64,000 nucleotides of DNA. It comes from Streptomyces spinoverrucosus. Its GTDB lineage: Bacteria; Actinomycetota; Actinomycetes; Streptomycetales; Streptomycetaceae. Location of the stretch: contig NZ_BJND01000038.1 in the NCBI RefSeq assembly GCF_006539505.1, positions 43,415 to 107,414 on the forward strand, given 5' to 3'. Positions within the stretch are counted from its first letter, which is position 1. Each line of letters begins with the position of its first letter. The position numbers were made by a program, and so were the translations under genes. This document shows, one piece after another, positions 8,631-17,042 of this stretch. The notes below the pieces were generated by a model. That model was not told the origin of the DNA. It saw only the letters and a list, made by a program, of their open reading frames with translations, and made no database searches.

Positions 8631-8871
8631 GGTGCACCGTGTGGTGCTCGGTTTCACAGGCGCACCAGTCCTTCACCCCTGTACGATGCAGGCGTCACCC
8701 AGATCGAACCAACTCTGCCTGACGCAGAGCTGGCGCGACCGTATGGCGGCCGGAAACGCCCTTCGACGCAGTGGGCGCCGGTATCTACCGCAGTGCGCGC
8801 AAGAGGACAGCTCTCGGCACCCGGCCCACCACAAGCGGGCCGCGCTACCAGGCGGCAGAAAGGCAAGGGCC

Positions 8872-10146
8872 GTGGCGTCCACGGTCACCTCGTCGAAGAC
8901 CTCTCGCCCGGGATACGGGCATCTGCTGCGCACCCGCGGCGCCTGGACGTTCCTGCTCCCCGGCTTCGCGGCACGCCAGCCGTTCGCGATGCTGACGATC
9001 TCCATCGTGCTGCTGGTGCAGCACACCACCGGCTCGTACGGCGTGGCAGGCGCCGCCGCGGCCGTCACAGGCGTCTCCATGGCGCTGTTCGCGCCGTACA
9101 CCGGGCGTCTGGCGGACCGCTTCGGGCAGCGCGCCGTACTGATCCCCGGCGTGCTGGTGCACTCCCTCGCGGGCCTCACCCTGACGGCACTCGCGCTGGC
9201 GGAAGCCCCCCTGTGGGCGCTGTTCGTGGCGGCCGTCCCCACGGGTGCCTCGGTGCCGCAGATCGGCCCCATGGTTCGGGCCCGCTGGGGCGTGAAACTC
9301 CAGGGCTCCCCTCTGATGACCACCGCCGCGGCCTTCGAGTCCGTCACGGACGAGCTGACCTTCGTCGTCGGCCCGCTGCTCGCCACCGCCCTGTGCACCG
9401 CCGTGGACCCGGCGGCGGGCCTGGTGACCGAGGCCGCGCTGACCCTGGTCGGCGGTCTGCTGTTCGCCGCGCAGAAAAGCACCCAGCCGACGGTCACCAC
9501 CGGCGGGCACGCGCGCGTGGAGCACGCCTCGGGGCTGCGCGTCCCCGGAGTGCGGGTGCTGGCCGTGGCATTCCTCGGCATCGGGTCCGTCTTCGGCGGC
9601 ATGCAGGTCTCGCTGGCCGCGTTCACCGAGTCCATCGGCGAGCCCGGCCTGAACGGCGTCCTGTACGGGATCTTCGCCGCGGGCAACATGCTCTCCGGCA
9701 TCGCGTGCGGCGCCATCGCCTGGAAGGCGGCCCCACAGCGACGCCTGGTCGTCGGCTACGGCGCCCTCGCCCTGGCCGCCGCCGGCCTGTGGGCCGCGCA
9801 CTCCGTGCTGCTGCTCGCCGGGCTCGGCCTGCTGGTCGGCATGTGCATCGCGCCCGCCCTGATCACCGGCTACACCCTGGTCGAGAGCCTGGTCCCGGCC
9901 GGGGCGCGCACCGAGGCGTTCACCTGGCTGACCGGCGCGGTGGCGCTCGGACAGGCGGGAGCCGTCACGGTCGCCGGACAGCTGGAGGACCGCTTCTGGG
10001 ACGGCGCCGGGTTCCTGGTCCCGCTCGGGGGCACGGCGCTCGCGCTGGCGACCCTGGTCGCGCTCAGGTCGCGCCTTGCCGTACGGCCCCGGAGCCGTAC
10101 CGTCGCACGTGGCGTCGGTCACCGCACGGCGGTCGCAGTGGACTGA
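8872..10146 (+). CDS. MFS transporter
   Basis: Twelve-helix-type major facilitator carrier, 424 residues from the GTG at 8872 (AAAGG eight bases upstream). The loop between helices 2 and 3 reads GRLADRFGQRAVLIPG, the family signature. FLLPGFAARQPFAML opens the first helix. The frame is open about 240 bases further upstream, but that part is Arg-rich, unlike a transporter N-terminus, and partly covers the repeat array. Substrate unknown; probably drug or metabolite export. It stands alone between the antiporter and the chaperone gene. Confidence 0.85.
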   Translation: MASTVTSSKTSRPGYGHLLRTRGAWTFLLPGFAARQPFAMLTISIVLLVQHTTGSYGVAGAAAAVTGVSMALFAPYTGRLADRFGQRAVLIPGVLVHSLAGLTLTALALAEAPLWALFVAAVPTGASVPQIGPMVRARWGVKLQGSPLMTTAAAFESVTDELTFVVGPLLATALCTAVDPAAGLVTEAALTLVGGLLFAAQKSTQPTVTTGGHARVEHASGLRVPGVRVLAVAFLGIGSVFGGMQVSLAAFTESIGEPGLNGVLYGIFAAGNMLSGIACGAIAWKAAPQRRLVVGYGALALAAAGLWAAHSVLLLAGLGLLVGMCIAPALITGYTLVESLVPAGARTEAFTWLTGAVALGQAGAVTVAGQLEDRFWDGAGFLVPLGGTALALATLVALRSRLAVRPRSRTVARGVGHRTAVAVD

Positions 10147-10176
10147 TCCCGAGGAATACGTCACTATGGACCGTCG

Positions 10177-10203
10177 TTAGCACTCATCGAGTGAGAGTGC
10201 CAG
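10177..10203. promoter_or_regulatory. CIRCE operator (HrcA binding site)
   Basis: The left arm TTAGCACTC matches the CIRCE consensus at all nine bases. After a nine-base spacer the right arm GAGTGCCAG matches GAGTGCTAA at seven of nine. It ends inside the AGGAGG ribosome site of the next gene, the leader position CIRCE occupies at chaperonin genes. HrcA repression relieved by heat or misfolding is the expected control. Confidence 0.85.
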
Positions 10204-10213
10204 GAGGAAGACA

Positions 10214-10522
10214 GTGCCGACCTACCAGTACCAGTGCACCGAGTGCGGCGAGGGCCTCGAGGCGGTGCAGAAGTTCACCGACGACGCCCTGACCGAGTGC
10301 CCCAGCTGCAACGGCCGCCTGAAGAAGGTGTTCTCCGCGGTCGGCATTGTCTTCAAGGGCTCCGGTTTCTACCGCAACGACAGCCGCGGCTCCTCGTCGA
10401 GCAGCTCGCCGGCGTCCACGAGCTCGTCCTCGTCGTCTTCCTCCTCTTCGTCCTCCTCGTCTTCGTCCTCGGACTCGAAGGCGCCGAGCGCGGGGACGTC
10501 GTCCAGCAGCACCGCCGCCTGA
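10214..10522 (+). CDS. FmdB-family zinc-ribbon protein, likely Ruc-type heat-shock chaperone
   Basis: 102-residue protein starting at GTG with AGGAGG seven bases upstream. Residues 1-50 form a zinc ribbon with two CxxC knuckles (CTEC and CPSC, about residues 9-12 and 30-33). The C-terminal half is almost pure Ser/Ala and must be disordered. M. tuberculosis Rv0991c has the same layout, is HrcA-controlled, and was shown to be a redox-regulated chaperone (Ruc) acting with the Hsp70 system. The CIRCE element directly upstream makes the same role very likely here. Oxidation of the four cysteines with zinc release is the expected switch. A hairpin terminator follows, so it is probably a single-gene transcript. 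Confidence 0.87.
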   Translation: MPTYQYQCTECGEGLEAVQKFTDDALTECPSCNGRLKKVFSAVGIVFKGSGFYRNDSRGSSSSSSPASTSSSSSSSSSSSSSSSSSDSKAPSAGTSSSSTAA

Positions 10523-10540
10523 GGCACCCGCACACTCACG

Positions 10541-10571
10541 GGACCCCACCGTCGTACGACTGGTGGGGTCC
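10541..10571 (+). terminator. Hairpin terminator of the zinc-ribbon chaperone gene
   Basis: GGACCCCACC and GGTGGGGTCC form a perfect 10-bp stem with an 11-base loop, followed by a T-rich stretch. It lies 18 bases after the stop. Confidence 0.8.
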
Positions 10572-10636
10572 TCGGTCTTTCCGGCTTTCCGGCACCGGCT
10601 CCTGCGGTCGCACCGGTGGCGGCTACTGTGCTGAGC

Positions 10637-11470
10637 ATGGCGAACGCAGAGATCGGTGTAATCGGCGGCTCAGGCTTCTACTCGTTCCTCGACGACGTGA
10701 CCGAACTCCAGGTGGACACGCCGTACGGGCAGCCCAGCGACTCCCTCTTCCTCGGCGAGATCGCCGGCCGGCGGGTCGCCTTCCTGCCCCGGCACGGGCG
10801 CGGCCACCATCTGCCGCCGCACCGGATCAACTACCGGGCCAACCTCTGGGCGCTGCGGTCGGTCGGCGTGCGCCAGGTCCTCGGGCCCTGCGCGGTGGGC
10901 GGGCTGCGCCCCGAGTACGGGCCGGGCACGCTGCTCGTCCCGGACCAGCTGGTCGATCGGACGAAGGCGCGGGTTTCGACGTACTTCGACGGACTGCCGC
11001 TGCCCGACGGCACCGTGCCGAACGTGGTGCACGTGTCCCTGGCGGACCCCTACTGCCCCACCGGACGGTCGGCCGTCCTGAAGGCCGCGCGCGGGCGTAA
11101 CTGGGAGCCGGTGGACGGCGGCGCGCTCGTCGTGATCGAGGGGCCGCGCTTCTCCACCCGTGCCGAATCGTTGTGGCACCAGGCGCAGGGCTGGTCGGTG
11201 GTGGGCATGACCGGCCACCCCGAGGCGGCGCTCGCCCGTGAGCTGGAGCTCTGCTACACCTCGCTGAACCTCGTCACCGACCTGGACGCGGGCGCCGAGA
11301 CCGGGGAGGGCGTCTCGCACGACGAGGTGCTGCGGGTGTTCGCCGCGAACGTGGACCGCCTGCGGGGTGTGCTGTTCGACGCGGTGGCGGCGCTGCCCGC
11401 GAACGAGGAGCGGGACTGTCTGTGCGTGAACGCGCTGGGTGGGATGGATCCGGGGTTCGAGCTGCCGTAG
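10637..11470 (+). CDS. mtnP: S-methyl-5'-thioadenosine phosphorylase
   Basis: Purine nucleoside phosphorylase (MTAP subfamily), which splits methylthioadenosine to adenine and methylthioribose-1-phosphate in methionine salvage. The N-terminal IGVIGGSGFYSFLD, the phosphate site PRHGRGHHLPPHRINYRANLW (split here as PRHGRGHH and HRINYRANLW), VPDQLVDRTKAR and GMTGHPEAALARE are all typical. 277 residues from the ATG at 10637; a GTG at 10616 is a possible alternative. Methylthioinosine as substrate cannot be excluded from sequence alone. Confidence 0.87.
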   Translation: MANAEIGVIGGSGFYSFLDDVTELQVDTPYGQPSDSLFLGEIAGRRVAFLPRHGRGHHLPPHRINYRANLWALRSVGVRQVLGPCAVGGLRPEYGPGTLLVPDQLVDRTKARVSTYFDGLPLPDGTVPNVVHVSLADPYCPTGRSAVLKAARGRNWEPVDGGALVVIEGPRFSTRAESLWHQAQGWSVVGMTGHPEAALARELELCYTSLNLVTDLDAGAETGEGVSHDEVLRVFAANVDRLRGVLFDAVAALPANEERDCLCVNALGGMDPGFELP

Positions 11471-11632
11471 CGGAATCGTAGTGGCGGTAACAGCGACGTC
11501 TGTGGAAGGTCGGAAGCTGCGGAACGTCCCGTTCGGGTGAGGGAGTTGTCCACAACCCGTCGGTAGTACACGGGCCTCAGCGGGCGGCGGCGCGAAGCCT
11601 CATCGTGGGCTGCAACCGATCCGTCGTCACAG

Positions 11633-12211
11633 GTGGTGGTCCTCGTGTCCTTCGCTGCGTCCTCCGTACCGTCCTCCGCTCCGCGTCCTCCTCGCCCGCT
11701 CGGCACCGACGCGCCTCCGACCTGCGAGGTGCCGCACTTCGCTCCCGTTCGCGTGCGCGGCGGGCGGTATCAGCTACGCCGGTTCGTACGGCATCGGCGG
11801 CGGGCCCTGGCCGCCGGGCTCGCGATCACCGCCGCCGCGCTGGTGGCGGCCGGCCCGCGTGCCCCGGCCGACGCTCATCAGGGCGACCGGGCCCGCGGGC
11901 ATCCTGTGGCGGACCGCGCTCCGGAGCGCCGGGCCGTGGAGCGGGTGTCCGCGCCCGTGCGGATCGCCGACGCGGCGACGGTGCGGCTGCTGCGCCCCGG
12001 TGACCGGGTCGACGTCGTCGCCGCCGAGGAGACGGCGACGGGCGGTGCGGCCGATGTGGTCGCGCGCGGTGCGCTGGTGACCAAGGTGCCCGAGCCGCTG
12101 GACGGCGAGGTCGACAGCGGGGCGCTGGTCGTGCTCTCGGTCCCGCGTGCCACCGCGGCGCGGCTGGCGGGCGCGAGCGCGACGGCTCGGCTGGCGGTGA
12201 CGCTGTGCTGA
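11633..12211 (+). CDS. CpaB/RcpC-like (SAF-type) membrane protein
   Basis: 192-residue protein with a basic segment and one membrane helix (about residues 60-76), then an extracellular half. That half reads PVRIADAATVRLLRPGDRVDVVA, followed by VVARGALVTKVP, the pattern of the RcpC/CpaB pilus-assembly C-terminal domain. Full CpaB has an N-terminal SAF domain, which is replaced here by a short divergent stretch. No pilus genes are nearby, so a pilus role is doubtful. Such stand-alone copies next to mscL are common in Streptomyces as far as I recall. The start is uncertain. Confidence 0.6.
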   Translation: MVVLVSFAASSVPSSAPRPPRPLGTDAPPTCEVPHFAPVRVRGGRYQLRRFVRHRRRALAAGLAITAAALVAAGPRAPADAHQGDRARGHPVADRAPERRAVERVSAPVRIADAATVRLLRPGDRVDVVAAEETATGGAADVVARGALVTKVPEPLDGEVDSGALVVLSVPRATAARLAGASATARLAVTLC

Positions 12212-12340
12212 GCCGGATCGTGCGTGACCTCCTGTCAAGTCCTTCGAAGGAAGGGCCCGATTGGACAGGGCGGCCGAGCGCTGACGTAGGTTGCGGAGCG
12301 GTCTGTTCCACAACGTGTGCGTCCGAGGGGTGGCTCCGAA

Positions 12341-12799
12341 GTGAGCGAGAAGAAGGAACCGAGCGTCTGGGAGGGCTTCAAGGTCTTCCTGATGCGCGGG
12401 AACGTGGTCGATCTGGCTGTGGCGGTGGTCATCGGTGCCGCGTTCACCAACATCGTGAACTCGGTGGTGAAGGGGGTCATCAATCCGCTGGTCGGAGCGA
12501 TCGGCACCAAGAACCTCGATCACTACAGCTCGTGCCTGAGCCCGACGTGCGAAGGCGAGCAGGGCATTCAGATCCTGTGGGGCTCCGTCCTCGGCGCGAC
12601 CCTCAGCTTCGTCATCACCGCGGCCGTCGTCTACTTCCTCATGGTCCTGCCGATGTCGAAGTACCTGGCCCGCGCGGAGGCGCGCCGCAAGGCGAAGGAC
12701 GGGACGCACGAGGTCATCGAGGTGACCGAGCTGGAGGTGCTCAAGGAGATCCGCGACGCCCTGGTCGCACAGCGCGGCTCGGGGCCCAACCAGCCGTAA
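12341..12799 (+). CDS. mscL: Large-conductance mechanosensitive channel MscL
   Basis: Pentameric membrane channel opened by membrane tension to release solutes on osmotic downshock. The family core FKVFLMRGNVVDLAVAVVIG and the following AAFTNIVNSVVKGVINPLVG form the first helix region. A second helix (SVLGATLSFVITAAVVYFLM) is followed by the cytoplasmic charged helix with VLKEIRDALVAQ. 152 residues from the GTG at 12341 after GAGGGG. The periplasmic loop has two cysteines (SSCLSPTCEG), a feature of actinobacterial forms. Confidence 0.95.
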   Translation: MSEKKEPSVWEGFKVFLMRGNVVDLAVAVVIGAAFTNIVNSVVKGVINPLVGAIGTKNLDHYSSCLSPTCEGEQGIQILWGSVLGATLSFVITAAVVYFLMVLPMSKYLARAEARRKAKDGTHEVIEVTELEVLKEIRDALVAQRGSGPNQP

Positions 12800-12803
12800 C
12801 GGC

Positions 12804-12989
12804 TCAGATGTGGTGGGGCGGCTTCTCGTCGAGGAAGCGCTTCAGGTCGGCCGCGCTGTCGCCGTCGGTGGCCGGCCGCTCGCCCCATCCGCGGTCCGTG
12901 TCGTCCGAGGACTGCTCGTCCAGCGGATCGTCGAAGATCAACGCGACCTTGGGCCGCTCACGCGGCTCGGGGGCGGGGGAGGTACTCAT
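12804..12989 (-). CDS. Small conserved hypothetical protein
   Basis: 61 residues, very acidic and polar (PKVALIFDDPLDEQSSDD then RGWGERP and DLKRFLDEKPPHHI), with no membrane segment or known domain. It is convergent with mscL, only four bases from its stop. The composition is that of a real soluble protein rather than a shadow frame, and I recall similar small genes beside mscL in other Streptomyces. The GTG at 13013 would add eight residues. Confidence 0.55.
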   Translation of the reverse strand: MSTSPAPEPRERPKVALIFDDPLDEQSSDDTDRGWGERPATDGDSAADLKRFLDEKPPHHI

Positions 12990-13108
12990 GCCTCCAGGGT
13001 ACGGGGCGGACACCCACGGACACCGGGGCCGAGGAGTCGGCGACCGAGGTATCCGGCTGATCCTCTCTTACCAAGATTTTCCGGCCGGTATCTGCTGTCC
13101 TAGGAATC

Positions 13109-14347
13109 ATGACGTCCAGCCCGACTCCGCCGCCCGCCTCGTCCGACGCGTCGGCCCATCGGAGGCCGCTGCGCCCGCTCACTGCCCGCGGTCGCGACGA
13201 GGTGCACCGCGTCGCCACGCCGCTGGAGCTCTTCTTCGACCTGTGTTTCGTCGTGGCGATCGCGCAGGCGGGATTCCAGCTGGTGCACGCCGTCGCCGAG
13301 GCGCATGCCGGCGAGGGCATCCTCAACTACGCGATGGTGTTCTTCTCCATCTGGTGGGCCTGGATGAACTTCACCTGGTTCGCCTCTGCCTACGACAACG
13401 ACGACGCCCTCTATCGCGTGGTCACCCTGGTACAGATCGCCGGCGTCCTCCTGCTCGCCGCCGGGGTCTCACGGGCCTTCGAGACCCACGACTTCCTGCT
13501 CGTCTGGCTCGGCTACGTGGTGATGCGGCTCGCCATGGCCACGCAGTGGCTGCGGGCCGCGCGATCCGCAGAGGGCGCGGAACGCACCACGGCACTGCGG
13601 TACGCCGGTGGTGTACTGCTCTGCCAGGTCGGCTGGATGGGGCTGGTGCTCTTCCCGGAGCCCGCACGCCCCTGGGTGTTCCTGGTGATGGTGATCGCCG
13701 AGCTGTGCGTGCCGCTCTACGCGGAGAAGGCCCGGCCGACGTCGTGGCATCCGCACCACATCGCCGAGCGGTACGGGCTGTTCACGATCATCGTGCTCGG
13801 CGAGACGATCGCCGCGGCCACGGTCGCCGTGAAGACGGGCGTCGACGAGAACGACGCGCTGGGCGAACTGCTGCCGATCGCGGCGGGTGGCCTGCTGATC
13901 GTGTTCTCCGCCTGGTGGATCTACTTCGTGGTGCCGATCCACGGGCGCCTGCGCTCCAGCCAGGAGGCGTTCGTGTGGGGTTACGGCCACTACCTGATCT
14001 TCGCCTCGGCGGCCGCGATCGGCGCGGGCCTGGAGGTGGCCGTCGAGCAGACGGTCGGCAAGGCGCACATCTCCACCCTGTCCGCGTCCGCCGCGGTGAC
14101 CCTGCCGACGGCGCTGTACCTGCTCACCGTCTGGGCCCTGCACTCACGCCACTTCAAGAGGGGCATCGCCCAGCAACTCGTGCTGCCGACGGCGGCGTTG
14201 CTGGTGATCTGCTGCACCTTCCTGCGCGACTGGGCGGTCCTCGCTGCGGGCGTCGTATCGGCGCTGGCGGTGGTGACCGGGACGACCTTGACGGCACGCC
14301 TTACCGCCCGAGAGCACCGGACGCAGACGGGCACGCCGGCCGGTTGA
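13109..14347 (+). CDS. Low-temperature requirement protein A (LtrA) family membrane protein
   Basis: 412 residues with about eleven predicted membrane segments. The N-terminal TPLELFFDLCFVVAIAQ and the central ERYGLFTIIVLGETIAA are hallmarks of the LtrA family (COG4292), named for cold growth in Listeria; its molecular activity is not established. The ATG is preceded by AGGAA. It is monocistronic, followed 49 bases later by the peptidase start. Confidence 0.88.
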   Translation: MTSSPTPPPASSDASAHRRPLRPLTARGRDEVHRVATPLELFFDLCFVVAIAQAGFQLVHAVAEAHAGEGILNYAMVFFSIWWAWMNFTWFASAYDNDDALYRVVTLVQIAGVLLLAAGVSRAFETHDFLLVWLGYVVMRLAMATQWLRAARSAEGAERTTALRYAGGVLLCQVGWMGLVLFPEPARPWVFLVMVIAELCVPLYAEKARPTSWHPHHIAERYGLFTIIVLGETIAAATVAVKTGVDENDALGELLPIAAGGLLIVFSAWWIYFVVPIHGRLRSSQEAFVWGYGHYLIFASAAAIGAGLEVAVEQTVGKAHISTLSASAAVTLPTALYLLTVWALHSRHFKRGIAQQLVLPTAALLVICCTFLRDWAVLAAGVVSALAVVTGTTLTARLTAREHRTQTGTPAG

Positions 14348-14396
14348 CTTGGAGCGTGCGCTGAGGAACGCCCGCTGGGGCAGGACACTGGTCTCC

Positions 14397-15437
14397 ATGA
14401 CAGTTGATGCTCTGACGGACGTGACCGGCCTGCGGGTGGGACACGCGACGCGCACAGGCGAAGGCTGGCTCACCGGCACCACGGTCGTTCTCGCACCCGA
14501 GGGCGGGGCCGTCGCCGCGGTGGACGTGCGCGGCGGCGGCCCCGGCACCAAGGAGACCGACGCCCTCGACCCGCGCAACGTGGTGCAGAAGGCCGAGGCG
14601 GTGGTGCTGACCGGCGGCAGCGCGTACGGGCTCGACGCGGCGTCGGGTGTGATGGCCTGGTTGGAGGAGCAGGGGCGCGGGGTGCGCGTCGGGCCGGATC
14701 CGGCGCATGTCGTGCCGGTGGTGCCCGCCGCGTGCGTCTTCGACCTGGGCCGGGGCGGCGACTTCCGGGCCAGGCCGGACGCGTCCCTCGGCAGGGCGGC
14801 CGTCGAGGCGGCCGCGGCGAGCGAGATCGGCGCTCCGGTACCGGAGGGCTGTGTGGGCGCCGGTACGGGTGCCGCGGTCGGGGCGATGAAGGGCGGGGTC
14901 GGCACCGCGAGCGTCGTCCTCGACTCGGGGATCACGGTGGCGGCGCTGGTGGTGGCCAACGCTGCGGGGTCGGTGCTGGACCCGGAGACGGGGGTGCTGT
15001 ACGGGGAGTTGTTCCAGGGGCGTGTGAACTACCCCGATGCGCAGGTGCACGAGGCGGCACGCACGCGGCTCGCCGAGAGCGCGGCGAGGAACGCCCCGCC
15101 GCCGCTGAACACCACGCTCGCGGTCGTCGCAACGGACGCGGACCTGACCAAGGCTCAGGCGCAGAAGCTGGCGGGCACGGCACACGACGGCATCGCCCGC
15201 GCGGTGCGGCCGGTGCATCTGCTGCACGACGGCGACACGGTCTTCGCGCTGGCGACGGGTGCCCGCCCGCTCGACGCCGCGCAGCCGCTGGCGCTGAACG
15301 AGATCCTGGCGGCGGGCGCCGATGTGGTGACGCGCGCGATCGTGCGGGCGGTGCGGGCGGCCGAGTCGGTGAAGGGGAGGGGGGAGGGGGAGGGCGGGGG
15401 GTGGCCCTCCTACACGGAGCTGTACGGCGGGAGTTGA
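14397..15437 (+). CDS. P1 (S58/DmpA-NylC) family self-cleaving peptidase
   Basis: Ntn-type hydrolase of the DmpA/NylC family, which includes D-aminopeptidases, beta-peptidases and the nylon-oligomer hydrolase NylC. The N-terminal GLRVGHATRT, VDVRGGGPGTKETDAL and VLTGGSAYGLDAASG, and the central GAGTGAAVGAMKGGVG, are typical. Autocleavage is expected in LNTTLAVVATDA at about Asn238-Thr239, by analogy with the Asn-Thr site of NylC, leaving Thr239 as nucleophile. 346 residues from the ATG at 14397. The last 25 codons include a G-rich run. Natural substrate unknown; cytoplasmic because no signal peptide is seen. Confidence 0.88.
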   Translation: MTVDALTDVTGLRVGHATRTGEGWLTGTTVVLAPEGGAVAAVDVRGGGPGTKETDALDPRNVVQKAEAVVLTGGSAYGLDAASGVMAWLEEQGRGVRVGPDPAHVVPVVPAACVFDLGRGGDFRARPDASLGRAAVEAAAASEIGAPVPEGCVGAGTGAAVGAMKGGVGTASVVLDSGITVAALVVANAAGSVLDPETGVLYGELFQGRVNYPDAQVHEAARTRLAESAARNAPPPLNTTLAVVATDADLTKAQAQKLAGTAHDGIARAVRPVHLLHDGDTVFALATGARPLDAAQPLALNEILAAGADVVTRAIVRAVRAAESVKGRGEGEGGGWPSYTELYGGS

Positions 15438-15598
15438 GCGGCCCGCCCCCGCTCCCCCGCGCCCGAGTTCGGCAATTGTCCCGGTTCTGTCACGTGATGG
15501 CGTCCCCGGCGAGTGGAGGGAACCCCACCGGTCCCGGTCCCCTCTTTCTCCACGCAACCGGAGCGGATCACCCACATCACATGAACATGGAGCAGCCC

Positions 15599-16825
15599 GT
15601 GACAACGCCGGACATAGCAACGCGGCGCACGCTGGGGGCCTGTGCCGCCCTGATGGTCGGCGCGCTCACCCTCACCGCCTGCGGCGGCAACGCCAAGGCC
15701 AGTAACGACGGCAAGGGCGGCGGTGGCGGTGGCGGCGAGGCGAAGACCTCGGCGGCGCGGATCGTCATCTCGGCCAAGGACGGTTCGACCGGCGCGTCGA
15801 TCAACACGACGGGCGTGAAGGTCAGCGACGGGAAGCTGACCGAGGTGAAGATGACGGTGGCGGAGACGGGGCAGGCCGTGCCGGGGGCCATCTCCGCGGA
15901 CGGGCGGAGCTGGAAGCCGAAGGAGCAGTTGGAGCGGGGGACGAAGTACGAGATCGCGGTGACCGCGAAAGACGCGAGCGGCAAGGCCAGCGCCGCCGAC
16001 TCCACGTTCACGACCGTGACATCGGCGAACAGCTTCATCGGGACGTACACGCCGGACAACGGGACGACGGTCGGGGTCGGGATGCCGGTGTCGTTCACGT
16101 TCGACAAGGCGATCAGCGACAAGAAGGCCGTGCAGTCGCACATCACGGTCACGTCGAGCAGTGGCCAGAAGGTGGTGGGGCACTGGTTCGGGGCGCAGCG
16201 GCTCGACTTCCGGCCCGAGGAGTACTGGAAGGCGGGCTCCAAGGTCACGATGAAGATCGACCTGGACGGGGTGGAGGGCGCGAACGGCGTCTACGGGGTG
16301 CAGAAGAAGACGGTCACCTTCACGATCGGGCGCTCGCAGGTCTCCACCGTGGACGCGGGCACGCAGACCATGACGGTCGTGCGCGACGGAAGGACCTTCA
16401 AGACGGTCCCGATCTCCGCGGGCAGCCCGGAGTTCCCCACGTACAACGGGCAGATGGTGATCTCCGAGAAGGTGGCGGAGACGCGGATGGACAGCCGTAC
16501 GGTGGGCCTCGCCGACGCGTACAACATCCCGAACGTGCCGCACGCGATGCGGCTGACCACGTCCGGTACGTTCATCCACGGCAACTTCTGGTACAAGAAG
16601 GCCAATCCGCCCTTCGGCCGTTTCGGCAGCAGCCACGGCTGTGTCGGGCTCCAGGACGTGGAGGGCGGGCAGGGGGACACTCCGGCCAAGTGGTTCTACG
16701 ACAACTCGCTCATCGGGGACGTCGTGATCGTCAAGAACTCCGCCGACTCCACGGTGGCGCCGGACAACGGGCTCAACGGCTGGAACATGGCGTGGAGCGA
16801 GTGGCTCGCCGGGAGCGCCGACTGA
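15599..16825 (+). CDS. L,D-transpeptidase lipoprotein (Ig-like plus YkuD)
   Basis: Cell-wall cross-linking enzyme that forms 3-3 peptidoglycan bridges. The GTG at 15599 (GGAG six bases upstream) gives 408 residues. A lipoprotein signal ends GALTLTACGG, with Cys28 as the lipid site, then comes a Gly-rich linker. Two beta-domains (about 45-270) precede a YkuD domain with IHGNFW and SSHGCVGL; Cys348 is the catalytic cysteine. The mycobacterial LdtMt2 type has the same order. A T-tailed hairpin follows at 16876. Confidence 0.93.
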   Translation: MTTPDIATRRTLGACAALMVGALTLTACGGNAKASNDGKGGGGGGGEAKTSAARIVISAKDGSTGASINTTGVKVSDGKLTEVKMTVAETGQAVPGAISADGRSWKPKEQLERGTKYEIAVTAKDASGKASAADSTFTTVTSANSFIGTYTPDNGTTVGVGMPVSFTFDKAISDKKAVQSHITVTSSSGQKVVGHWFGAQRLDFRPEEYWKAGSKVTMKIDLDGVEGANGVYGVQKKTVTFTIGRSQVSTVDAGTQTMTVVRDGRTFKTVPISAGSPEFPTYNGQMVISEKVAETRMDSRTVGLADAYNIPNVPHAMRLTTSGTFIHGNFWYKKANPPFGRFGSSHGCVGLQDVEGGQGDTPAKWFYDNSLIGDVVIVKNSADSTVAPDNGLNGWNMAWSEWLAGSAD

Positions 16826-16870
16826 CGAACACCGGCCGGGATCCGTACGAACACCGGCCGGGAGATCCGT
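16825..16870 (+). repeat. 22/24-bp direct repeat after the transpeptidase gene
   Basis: ACGAACACCGGCCGGGATCC at 16825 and the same word with GA inserted at 16847 stand head to tail, overlapping the transpeptidase stop. Confidence 0.75.
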
Positions 16871-16875
16871 ACGAA

Positions 16876-16897
16876 GGCCGTCCGGCCAGCGTTTTTT
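16876..16897 (+). terminator. Rho-independent terminator of the L,D-transpeptidase gene
   Basis: GGCCG-TC-CGGCC stem followed closely by six T residues, a form rare enough in Streptomyces to be convincing. Confidence 0.85.
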
Positions 16898-17042
16898 GAC
16901 GGAGTGTCGGGTCGCGTGGGAACTTCTCGCGCGGCCCGGCCGTTTTCCCGGCGTACGTTTTCTCGGTTCCCGGACATGATGTCCGACCGAGGGGCTACGG
17001 TATGCACCCACAAGGTGACATGCAGCAACGCCGGGAGAAACC

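Noticed and set aside
8629..8871. N-terminal extension of the MFS transporter
   Set aside because: The extra 81 residues are Arg/Cys-rich, partly encoded by the repeat array, and a ribosome site fits the GTG at 8872.
11546..11554. TTGTCCACA, a perfect Streptomyces DnaA box
   Set aside because: A single copy with no cluster, no dnaA or dnaN; expected by chance in a genome and not evidence of an origin.
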